Shown: positions 57,286 through 64,000 of the stretch, in pieces
How positions within the stretch are numbered: position 1 is the first letter of the stretch
Layout: each line of letters starts with the position of its first letter
Source of the DNA: Roseicella frigidaeris
Lineage (GTDB): Bacteria; Pseudomonadota; Alphaproteobacteria; Acetobacterales; Acetobacteraceae
Assembly (NCBI RefSeq): GCF_003258945.1
Contig: NZ_QLIX01000001.1
Location: 558,001 to 622,000 of the forward strand
DNA: 64,000 nt
Reading direction: 5' to 3'
Notes under the pieces: model-generated
Databases searched by the model: none
Seen by the model: only the letters and a program-made list of their open reading frames with translations
Told to the model about the DNA's origin: nothing
Position numbers and translations under genes: made by a program

Positions 57286-58520
57286 CGCGCCCGGTCCGCG
57301 CCGCCGAGGCCGCGGCAGAGCGGCATGGCGAGGGCACAGAGCGCCGCCATCGCCCAGAAGCCGCCGATCCCAAGCCAATCATGCAGCGGGCCGGAGGCGA
57401 ACAGCAGCAGCGTGGTGGCGAGGCCGCTGCCGAGCGAGGCGAGCAGCGACTGCGCGGTCGCCGCCAGCCGGTCCGGCACCGTCTGCGCCAGGATCGCCAT
57501 GGCCGCCAGGTGCTGCGCCGCGAAGGTCAGCCCGTGCAGCAGCTGGGCGAGCGCGATTGCCGGCACCGGCCCGTCGAGCGCCATGACCGACCAGCGCAGC
57601 ACCCCCGCCAGGGCGGTGAGGGCGCAGAGCCCGCCGGGGCCGAGCCGGGCGAGGAGCGGCCGGCCGAACAGGAAGAACACCGCCACCTCGGCGACGACGG
57701 AGAGCGACCACAGGCCGCTGACCGCGACGGGGCCGAGGCCGGCCGCCTGCCACTCGAGCACCGCATAGCCGGCATAGAAGGCATGGCTGCCCTGGATGAG
57801 GCCGGAGACCAGCAGCAGGCGCCGGAAGGAGGGCAGCCGCAGCGTCGCGGCGATGGCCTGGCGGCCCGGCCCGGCGAGGCCCAGCCGGGCGGGGGGCGGG
57901 CCGGCCTCGGCGGGCGTCTCGGCCGGGCGCGGCAGGCGCAGCGCGGCGAGGCCGGCGAGGCCGAAGAGCAGGGCATTCAGCCAGAGCACGACCACCGGCG
58001 TGCCGGCCACCTCGGCCGCCTTGCCGGCGCCGAGGCTGGCGAGGATGAAGGCGGCGGCGCCGGCGCCCCGCACCGGGCCGTAGTGCAGGCGCGGCCGCCC
58101 CGCCTCGTGGCGGGCCGCTTCCCGCACCGCCAGCGCGTCGGGCAGCGGCCCCACCGGCGCCGTCGTCAGCGCATGCGCGATGCCGACGACCAGCAGGGGC
58201 ACGAAGCCCCAGGCGAAGGCATAGCCGAGCACGCTGAGCGCGGCGCCGAGCAGCGCCGCGGCGAGCAAGGCCCGCGGCGCGCCGAGCCGGTCGGCCAGCG
58301 CGCCGGCGAGCGGCATGGTGACCAGCCGCAGCCCGGCCCCGATCGCGAGCAGCAGCGCCACCTCGGAGGGGGCGGCGCCACGGGCGACGAGCACCGCCGG
58401 CAGCAGCGGGCTGAGGACGCCCCAGCCGAGGAACAGCAGGACGAAGAGCCACAGGTAGCGCGGCAGCGCCGCGATCGGCCGGGCGGCGGCCTGGCCGCGC
58501 AGCGGGCGCAGGCGCGTCAT
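57282..58520 (-). CDS. MFS transporter, HcaT/LacY-like
   Basis: A 412-residue transporter with about twelve hydrophobic helices. LFLGWGVLSPLLPAVL near the N-terminus, the ADRLG loop motif between helices 2 and 3, and the overall layout match the MFS_1-like/3-phenylpropionate group. It overlaps its neighbours by 4 bp on each side. The substrate is unknown. Confidence 0.82.
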   Translation of the reverse strand: MTRLRPLRGQAAARPIAALPRYLWLFVLLFLGWGVLSPLLPAVLVARGAAPSEVALLLAIGAGLRLVTMPLAGALADRLGAPRALLAAALLGAALSVLGYAFAWGFVPLLVVGIAHALTTAPVGPLPDALAVREAARHEAGRPRLHYGPVRGAGAAAFILASLGAGKAAEVAGTPVVVLWLNALLFGLAGLAALRLPRPAETPAEAGPPPARLGLAGPGRQAIAATLRLPSFRRLLLVSGLIQGSHAFYAGYAVLEWQAAGLGPVAVSGLWSLSVVAEVAVFFLFGRPLLARLGPGGLCALTALAGVLRWSVMALDGPVPAIALAQLLHGLTFAAQHLAAMAILAQTVPDRLAATAQSLLASLGSGLATTLLLFASGPLHDWLGIGGFWAMAALCALAMPLCRGLGGADRAR

Positions 58521-59911
58521 GCCTCGCCGCCCGGACCCCGTCCCCCGCCCGGCCCCGGATCAGGACCTGAATCGGGACCCGGTTGGGCCGCCTCGCCGGG
58601 CCGGGATGCGGCCTCCGGCATGCGGCGCGGGCGCGCGGGCGAGGCGCTCGCCACCGGGGCGGGATCGGGCCCGGCGGCTGCCGTGCCGGCGCGCGGCGTC
58701 GCCGCTTCCGGCGCCTCCTCCTCCTCGGTGGGGCGCGTCTCCGGCATGGCGAACAGGGCCAGCGCGAAGGCGAGCAGCCCCGCCCCGGCCAGGGCGCCGA
58801 AGGCGAGGCCGGTGCCGTATTGCGCCGCCAGCGCCCCGGCGATGGTGGTGCTCGCCGTGGCGCCGATGCCGCTGGCCAGGCCGAACAGCCCCATGCCGGT
58901 GTTGAACAGCCGGGTGCCCCGCGTCAGGTCGGCGGCGAGCAGCGGCAGCAGGATGCCGAAGGCCGTCGCGCTGATGCCGTCCAGCGCCTGCACCAGCACC
59001 AGGGCGAAGGGGTGTTCGATCAGCGCCAGCAGCAGCCCGCGCAGCGGCAGGGCGCCGAGGCCGAGCAGCAGCAGCAGGCGGCGGCCGCGTCGTGCCGCCA
59101 GCCGGCCGAACCAGGGCGAGATCAGCGCCACCACGAGCTGCGGCACGACGATGCAGGCGGCGATGATGAGGTTGGCCATCCTGCCGGCCCGGGCCGTCGC
59201 CTCGGTGCCGGCCAGCGGCAGCATGGCGGCGTTGGAGAGGGCGAAGAGGGCGCAGCAGGCCGAGAAGATCAGCACGCCGCGATTGGTCAGCAGGCCGCGC
59301 AGCCCCTGCCAGCCGGATTGGCTGGCGGCGTGCCGCATCGCCGTCTCCCGCGGCGCCAGATCGGCGGCGCGGATGCGGCTGAGCGCCAGCATCGCCGGCA
59401 GGGTGAAGAGGGCGGTGAGCCAGAACACCGCGGCGCCGGAGACATAGGTGCCGACCAGCCCCATCAGCCCGGCGGTGATGCCGTTGCCGATGGCGCGGTA
59501 GCGCGAATTGCGGCCCAGCCGCTCGCCGAGCGCGGCCTGGCCGACCAGCGCCAGGCTGATGGCGGCGACGGCCGGGTTGAGCAGGCAGCTGGCGAAGCCG
59601 TGCAGCACCTCGGCGCCGAGCACGGGCAGGGTCTCGGGCCAGGCGGCGAAGGTCAGGGCGCTGAGGGCGAGGGAGAGCAGCGCGGCGAAGGCGACGAGGC
59701 GCTTGCGCGGCGTGGCGTCGACCAGGGCCCCGGCCGGCACCTGGCTCAGCATGGCGGTCAGGGTGCCGACGCTGAGCGCGAGGCCGATCTCGAACTCGGT
59801 CCATTCCTGGGAGGTGAGATAGACCGCGACGAAGGGGCCGAAGCCCGTCTGGACCTCGGCGAGGAAGAAATTCAGCCAGTCCAGCGCGCGGGCGCTGCGC
59901 CTGCCCTGCAT
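58517..59911 (-). CDS. MFS transporter with disordered C-terminal tail
   Basis: A 464-residue major facilitator protein with about twelve helices, then a roughly 60-residue Pro/Ala/Gly-rich cytoplasmic tail. It differs from the next MFS and looks like a drug/metabolite effluxer. It is the first gene of an overlapping three-gene unit (MFS-MFS-flavoprotein). Confidence 0.82.
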   Translation of the reverse strand: MQGRRSARALDWLNFFLAEVQTGFGPFVAVYLTSQEWTEFEIGLALSVGTLTAMLSQVPAGALVDATPRKRLVAFAALLSLALSALTFAAWPETLPVLGAEVLHGFASCLLNPAVAAISLALVGQAALGERLGRNSRYRAIGNGITAGLMGLVGTYVSGAAVFWLTALFTLPAMLALSRIRAADLAPRETAMRHAASQSGWQGLRGLLTNRGVLIFSACCALFALSNAAMLPLAGTEATARAGRMANLIIAACIVVPQLVVALISPWFGRLAARRGRRLLLLLGLGALPLRGLLLALIEHPFALVLVQALDGISATAFGILLPLLAADLTRGTRLFNTGMGLFGLASGIGATASTTIAGALAAQYGTGLAFGALAGAGLLAFALALFAMPETRPTEEEEAPEAATPRAGTAAAGPDPAPVASASPARPRRMPEAASRPGEAAQPGPDSGPDPGPGGGRGPGGEA

Positions 59912-59919
59912 GCGCGCGC

Positions 59920-60810
59920 CTATTTCGGCGCGGCGGGAGCGGGTGGCGCCCCAGACGCTGGATCGGGGGGCGCTGGATTGGGGGGCGCTGGATCCGGGGG
60001 CGCCGGATTGGGGGGCGTCGGCGCGGAGGGCGCCGGCGCGGCCGGGGGCGCGCCAGGCGGCGAAGCCGGGGGGGACGCCGTGGGCGCCACCGGCGGTGGC
60101 TCACTGGTCGGCGCCGCGGCGCCTGGCGTGGCTGGCGGCGCGGCCGGCGCGGCCTGCGGGTCGGCGGGCGCGGCGGGGCCGGCCGGCGGCGGCTCGGAGG
60201 CGGCGGGCGGCGCGCCCGGGGCGGGGTGGGGCGCGGGATCGGCCGGCTGCGGCGCGGCGGAGGAGGCGGGGGCGGCGCCGGCGGGCTGGCCGACCGCGTC
60301 CTGCGGCGGCGTGGCGACGATCACCGGGCCATCCGGCTTGTAATCGGGGAAGTTCTTGAGCTGGTCGCGGTCGAGGGTGAGGGTGATCGTGTTCTGGCCA
60401 TTCGCGGTGGAGAAGGTCAGCGCCCGCCAGGCCACGGCGATGCGCCGCTTGCCGACGCCGAGGAAGCCGCCGAAGTCGAGGATGACGGCGCGCGGCTCGC
60501 CCGACGGATCGATCACGACATTGACGATCTGCGCGACGGTCTCGCCATCGGTGCCCTTCACCTCCCGCCCGAGCAGCCGCAGCACCGAGCCCTTCTCGAT
60601 CCGCTCCGGCTGGGCGGGCGGCGGCGCGGGCTTCTCGGCGGCCGGCTTGTCCTGCGCCTGGGCGGTGGTGGCCCAGCCCAGCAGACAGCCCAGCAGGCAG
60701 CACAGGACGAGGCGATGGCTCGTCTCGGCATGGCCTGGCCGGGTTGGGCGGGGGCGCGGCAGGGCCGTGTGCCATGGCCATGGCGGCAGCCCTGTCTCTG
60801 CGGCGTGCAT
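59920..60810 (-). CDS. Exported PRC-barrel protein with Pro-rich tail
   Basis: A 296-residue exported protein. A long Arg/Pro-rich n-region precedes a hydrophobic signal core (LVLCCLLGCLLGWA) cleaved near AQAQ at residue 52. Residues about 70-150 form a PRC-barrel (GSVLRLLGREVKGTDGETVA, AVILDFGGFLGVGKRRIAVAW). The remaining 130 residues are Ala/Pro repeats encoded partly by 15-bp units. A strong GGAGGA site fixes the start. It probably lies in the periplasm. Confidence 0.82.
   Translation of the reverse strand: MHAAETGLPPWPWHTALPRPRPTRPGHAETSHRLVLCCLLGCLLGWATTAQAQDKPAAEKPAPPPAQPERIEKGSVLRLLGREVKGTDGETVAQIVNVVIDPSGEPRAVILDFGGFLGVGKRRIAVAWRALTFSTANGQNTITLTLDRDQLKNFPDYKPDGPVIVATPPQDAVGQPAGAAPASSAAPQPADPAPHPAPGAPPAASEPPPAGPAAPADPQAAPAAPPATPGAAAPTSEPPPVAPTASPPASPPGAPPAAPAPSAPTPPNPAPPDPAPPNPAPPDPASGAPPAPAAPK
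59958..60017. repeat. Four 15-bp tandem repeats in the PRC-barrel tail
   Basis: CTGGATCGGGGGGCG-like units at 59958, 59973, 59988 and 60003 encode the Pro/Ala-rich pentapeptides NPAPP and DPAPP on the minus strand. The period keeps the frame, so copy number could vary between strains. Confidence 0.8.
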
Positions 60811-60948
60811 CTGGTCCTCCGGGACGGGTGGCGAAGATCCGGCCTCGCCAGCATGGCAGGCGATGCCCCATCCTGCCAAAGCCCGAGGCGCGGCCTGCCG
60901 TCGCGCCGGCGCGAATCGGGGCGCCGGGCCGGCGGCGCGGAGGGGGGC

Positions 60949-61383
60949 ATGGAGCAGCGGCTGCACCGGATCGTCGTCGCCACCGGCGGCCGCGGCCTCG
61001 TCGACATCAGCCGCGAGGTCTGCGGCTGGTGCGCGGCCCAGGGCATCGATACCGGGCTGCTGACCCTCTGGTGCCGGCATACCTCGGCCTCCCTGCTGGT
61101 GCAGGAGAACGCCTCGCCCGAGATGCGGATCGATCTCGAGGCCTTCCTGGCCCGGCTCGTGCCGGATGGCGACGCGGCGCGCTACCGGCATGCCGATGAG
61201 GGGCCGGACGACATGCCGGCGCATATCCGGGCGGCGCTGACCCAGACCCAGCTCTCCATCCCGGTGCAGGAGGGGCGGCCGGTGCTGGGCACCTGGCAGG
61301 GGATCTATCTCTACGAGCACCGCACGCGCCCGCACCGGCGCGAGCTGGTGCTGCACCTGCTCGGCAGCGCCCGGGCAGGGTGA
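60949..61383 (+). CDS. yjbQ: YjbQ-family protein (UPF0047)
   Basis: A 144-residue single-domain protein. LWCRHTSASLLVQENASPEM and PDDMPAHIRAAL are the conserved stretches, with the metal-binding-type histidines. E. coli YjbQ has weak thiamin phosphate synthase activity; the true role is unsettled. The start follows GGAGGGGGG. It lies 26 bp before the PRISE-type gene on the same strand. Confidence 0.88.
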   Translation: MEQRLHRIVVATGGRGLVDISREVCGWCAAQGIDTGLLTLWCRHTSASLLVQENASPEMRIDLEAFLARLVPDGDAARYRHADEGPDDMPAHIRAALTQTQLSIPVQEGRPVLGTWQGIYLYEHRTRPHRRELVLHLLGSARAG

Positions 61384-61409
61384 CGGCTGCAACGCGGGGA
61401 GGAGGCGGC

Positions 61410-62477
61410 ATGGACAACACGCAGGGGCTGCTGGTCGTCGGCGCGACCGGCGCGGCGGCGACGCGGCTGCTGGAGCGGGCGCGGGCGCGGCCCGGCTTCG
61501 CCGTGACCGGCCTGTCGCGGCGCCGGCCGGCGGGGGCGGAGGATTGGCTCGCGGCCGACCTGACCGATGCCGCGGCGCTGCGCCAGGCCCTCTCCGGCCG
61601 GCCGGAGATCACCGCGATCGTCTATGCCTCGCGCGCGCCGCATGCCGAGACCGGGGTGGAGGACGTGCCAGCGAACCTCGCCATGCTGCGCAACCTGCTG
61701 GATGCGGCCGAGGCGGCGCTGCCGCGCTTCCGGCACATCCACCTCATCCAGGGCGGCAAGTGGTACGGGATGCATCTCGGGCCGTTCCGCACCCCGGCGC
61801 GCGAGGACGACCCGCGGCACATGCCGCCGAATTTCTACTACGACCAGCAGGACCTGGTGGCGGCGCGCCAAGCGGCGCAGCCCGCCGGCCGCGGCTGGAG
61901 CTGGAGCGCGAGCCGGCCGAATTTCGTGCTCGATGTCGCGCCCGGCCGGGCCCGCAACATGGTCTCGACCCTCGGCGCCTATGCCGCGATCTGCCGCGAA
62001 CTGGGCGTGCCCTTCGATTTCCCCGGCCGGCCCGGTGCCTGGACCGCGCTGCTCGAGGTGACGGACGCGACGCTGCTGGCCGAAGGCGTGCTGTGGATGC
62101 TCGGCGAGCCGCGCACCGCCAACCGCGCCTTCAACCTGGTGAACGGCGACAGCTTCCGCTGGTGCGATGTCTGGCCGGCCCTGGCCGCGTGGTTCGGCGT
62201 GCCGGCCGGCCGGCCGCGGCCGCTGCCGATGGCCCGCTGGATGGCCGACAAAACCCCCGTCTGGGAGCGGATCCGGGCGCGGCACGACCTGGCGCTGCCG
62301 CTGGACGCGGTGGCGAGCTGGGACTTCGCCGATTTCTTCCTCGGCCTCGACCACGACGTGATGCTGTCGATGACCGCGGCGCGCGAGGCGGGCTTCACGG
62401 GGTTCGTCGATAGCTGGCGCATGTTCGCCACGCAGATCGAGGGCTACCGCGCCGCGCGCATCCTGCCGCCGCGCTGA
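61410..62477 (+). CDS. PRISE-family atypical SDR reductase
   Basis: A 355-residue extended SDR. VVGATGAAATRLL is the cofactor motif, and the block with QGGKWYGMHLGPF and NFYYDQQD is the PRISE signature (progesterone 5-beta-reductase/iridoid synthase-like) holding the Lys-Tyr active site. These enzymes reduce enones; bacterial substrates are poorly known. ATG 61410 follows GGAGG. Confidence 0.85.
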   Translation: MDNTQGLLVVGATGAAATRLLERARARPGFAVTGLSRRRPAGAEDWLAADLTDAAALRQALSGRPEITAIVYASRAPHAETGVEDVPANLAMLRNLLDAAEAALPRFRHIHLIQGGKWYGMHLGPFRTPAREDDPRHMPPNFYYDQQDLVAARQAAQPAGRGWSWSASRPNFVLDVAPGRARNMVSTLGAYAAICRELGVPFDFPGRPGAWTALLEVTDATLLAEGVLWMLGEPRTANRAFNLVNGDSFRWCDVWPALAAWFGVPAGRPRPLPMARWMADKTPVWERIRARHDLALPLDAVASWDFADFFLGLDHDVMLSMTAAREAGFTGFVDSWRMFATQIEGYRAARILPPR

Positions 62478-62494
62478 GCCGGGCCGCCCTGCCT

Positions 62495-62518
62495 GGCTGT
62501 GGTCCCGGGGCCACAGCC
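62495..62518. terminator. Bidirectional terminator
   Basis: GGCTGTGG (62495-62502) pairs with CCACAGCC (62511-62518) around an 8-nt loop, between the convergent PRISE-type and KTSC-like genes. Confidence 0.6.
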
Positions 62519-62672
62519 GGCGCGCCATCCGGGCCCAGGTGAACAAAGGCAGAAGGTTCCTGCCATCCCAGCCCAGGCCACCGCTGGGCCCGGTTGTCCG
62601 CCAGATATCCACCGGGATGTCCACGATGCTGGGGATAACTCCGCGCTTGACGCCGGGGCGCCCCGGCCGGGC

Positions 62673-62993
62673 TCAGCCGGGCGGGGCGGCCTGTCCCCGC
62701 GGCGCCGCCGGCGCGGCGAAGCGCGGCTGGATCTCCGTCCGCACATACCGGTCCACATGCGGCGCGCGGACGACCTCGCGGAAGATGCTCAGCGGAACCG
62801 AGGCGTAGTCGAGCTGCCGGCCATCGCGCCGGCCGAGCCGGAGCGTTCCCTCGGCCGGCGGCTCGCCGCACCAGCGGGCGAAGGCATAGGTCGGCGAGAC
62901 CAGGGTGGAGGTGCTGCAGGTCTCGGCCAGGGCCGAGGCCAGGGGGGCGATCAGGAGGGCGAGGGCAAGGGGAAGTGGGCGCATGCGAGGCAT
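62673..62993 (-). CDS. Exported KTSC-like small protein
   Basis: A 106-residue exported protein. The signal peptide (MPRMRPLPLALALLIAPLAS) is cleaved near ALAE, followed by a Cys pair (TCSTST, RWCGEP). The C-terminal LDYASVPLSIFREVV…YVRTEIQPRF resembles the KTSC fold of short uncharacterised domains. ATG codons at 62993 and 62984 are both possible starts. Confidence 0.65.
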   Translation of the reverse strand: MPRMRPLPLALALLIAPLASALAETCSTSTLVSPTYAFARWCGEPPAEGTLRLGRRDGRQLDYASVPLSIFREVVRAPHVDRYVRTEIQPRFAAPAAPRGQAAPPG

Positions 62994-63094
62994 CCGATGG
63001 GGTTGGCGGCGGGAGGGAGCGACGCCCGCCCGGGCGGGCGCCGAGGCGCCGACGCGGATCGCGGCAGGGTGCGCCCGGGAACTCGGATCGGGAC

Positions 63095-63517
63095 TCAGAA
63101 GGTGAGGCGTTGGGTCTTCAGGTCGCGCGACAGCGCCTGCAGCGCCTCGTGCACCTCGAGCAGCGAGCGGCGCAGGATCGCCGCCTCGCGCTGCGCCGCC
63201 TCCGCCGCCAGTTGCGGCGGCGCGACGGTGAGCCGCTGGATGGAGACCGAACCGGCTTCCAGCGGCACCCAGAGATGCCAATAGGGGCGCCCGTCGCCGG
63301 TGCCGTGCGGCGCCCAGAGGGCCGGGTCCTCGAGGCCGGCGAGCATGCCGGCCAGGCTGTCCGGCGAGAGATCGGCCCGTCCCGCGAGCACGAGCGGGAT
63401 CAGCGCCTCCCGCACCCCGTCGAGGCCGGCGACGACGCTGGCCATGGCCTGGGTGCCGTTGGCGATCACCACGAACCAGGCCGCGCCCTCCGCGCTGCTG
63501 TCGGTCGCCTCGCCCAA
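63095..63517 (-). CDS. Conserved-looking protein of unknown function
   Basis: A 140-residue soluble protein, probably started by TTG at 63517 because AGGAGAG lies about 8 bp upstream and no ATG fits. It begins LGEATDSSAEGAAWFVVIAN (first residue read as Met) and ends in a helix-rich LEVHEALQALSRDLKTQRL. No signal peptide, catalytic motif or recognisable family is seen. Confidence 0.6.
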   Translation of the reverse strand: MGEATDSSAEGAAWFVVIANGTQAMASVVAGLDGVREALIPLVLAGRADLSPDSLAGMLAGLEDPALWAPHGTGDGRPYWHLWVPLEAGSVSIQRLTVAPPQLAAEAAQREAAILRRSLLEVHEALQALSRDLKTQRLTF

Positions 63518-64000
63518 AGCCGCTCTCCTGCTCCACCGGATTGCTTCGATGGCGCAGGCGGCCGGGCCGGCAAAGAGGTGATGCGGCTTCGATCCGATCG
63601 CCCGCGGCAAGAGGGGGACACCGGGAGGAAGGCCATCGCTGTCCGGGCGCCGCGCCGCCTGACGGCGCAGGGAATGTGCCGGAAGAGAACGAGATGATGT
63701 CGATCTAAAAACGGTCCTGTGAACTGCGGGATGGATGGAGCGGGTTTCGTCGCGCGCGGCCTTCTTCCTAGGATGGATATTCGCTGACCCGGCAAGCGGC
63801 CTTCGCCGCATTGCCCGTGGTCCCGGCGGAAGGGTTCGGAGGGCGGCGCGGCTGGAACCGCGCCGGCGAGGCCGGGTCCTCGGGGAAGGCAACACGGTTC
63901 CACGGCGGCGCGGAGCGTCGCTGCGGAAGGCCCGGTGCGTCCGGGTCGGGCAGGGCGAGCCGCGCGGCAAACGGGCGCGCGGAGTTGCTTGGCCGTATGG
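63518..64000. other. Non-coding right end with hairpins
   Basis: About 480 bp without a supported gene. An AT-richer patch near 63690-63725 could be a promoter. A compact hairpin CGGCGCGG/CCGCGCCG lies near 63844-63865, within a G-rich stretch that may be the leader of a gene beyond the window. I checked for a B12 riboswitch and RNase P RNA and saw neither core. Confidence 0.35.

Noticed and set aside
63830-63990. B12 riboswitch or RNase P RNA
   Set aside because: Some GGTGCG and GGAA fragments resemble parts of a B12 element, but the conserved GCCACTG core is absent, and the RNase P core is absent too.

Overview
This window reads as chromosomal DNA of a very GC-rich alphaproteobacterium, most likely an Acetobacteraceae member of the Roseomonas type (inference). 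Supporting signs are strong G/C at third codon positions, an alphaproteobacterial LexA box (GTTC-N7-GTTC), an orphan Bug/TctC receptor, a B12-dependent ribonucleotide reductase and long runs of genes joined by ATGA stop/start overlaps. I see no tRNA, rRNA, insertion sequence, prophage or CRISPR array. The gene set is aerobic and heterotrophic, rich in uptake systems, amino-acid catabolism, iron acquisition and stress functions.

Layout. 1-2 kb: a periplasmic sorbosone-dehydrogenase-like quinoprotein, a diheme cytochrome c and the start of a third secreted protein. 2.3-5.1 kb: an apparent SOS-controlled DNA-repair operon (radical SAM protein plus a DUF4130-UdgX fusion). 5.2-8.2 kb: ketopantoate-reductase-like protein, Bug receptor, PepSY-like protein. 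8.3-13 kb: nucleoside-type ABC importer with BMP binding protein. 13-15.5 kb: eutB-eutC-arfB. 15.7-18.9 kb: overlapping LLM oxidoreductase, serine hydrolase and metallo-beta-lactamase-fold protein. 19-20.6 kb: Pit phosphate transporter. 21-25.6 kb: branched-chain-amino-acid-type ABC importer with a LivM-LivG fusion. 26-31.8 kb: aminotransferase, truncated haemoglobin, class II ribonucleotide reductase with an NrdR box, and a flavoprotein. 31.8-35.9 kb: oxyR divergent from a small ORF-hemC-hemH-ohr operon. 36-40.9 kb: glyoxalase-fold protein and a fecI-fecR-TonB receptor unit with a Fur-like palindrome. 40.9-45.9 kb: complete branched-chain 2-oxoacid dehydrogenase operon. 46.1-49.8 kb: three-subunit molybdenum hydroxylase. 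49.9-52.7 kb: Lrp regulator, arginine-type amidinohydrolase and rocD. 52.7-54.2 kb: siderophore-interacting protein and divergent TetR regulator with two tandem operators. 54.4-63.5 kb: FMN reductase, SDR, a SelD-N-like flavoprotein overlapping two MFS transporters, a PRC-barrel protein, YjbQ, a PRISE-family reductase, a KTSC-like protein and an unknown protein.

How the genes fit together. Three themes recur. (1) Stress and DNA: a LexA box in front of the radical SAM/UdgX pair, OxyR beside haem synthesis and Ohr, and an NrdR box before nrdJ. (2) Iron and haem: fecIR-TonB receptor, siderophore-interacting flavoprotein, hemC and hemH. (3) Nitrogenous carbon: arginine to ornithine to glutamate semialdehyde, branched-chain oxoacids, ethanolamine, and two ABC importers. 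A dispersed palindromic repeat with identical 12-bp arms and a 4-nt loop sits exactly at the stop codons of two unrelated genes, with a half copy at a third place.

The most interesting locus is the LexA-boxed repair operon. Its UdgX domain keeps the suicide-crosslink histidine motif but contains no cysteine, so it cannot carry the iron-sulfur cluster typical of that family.
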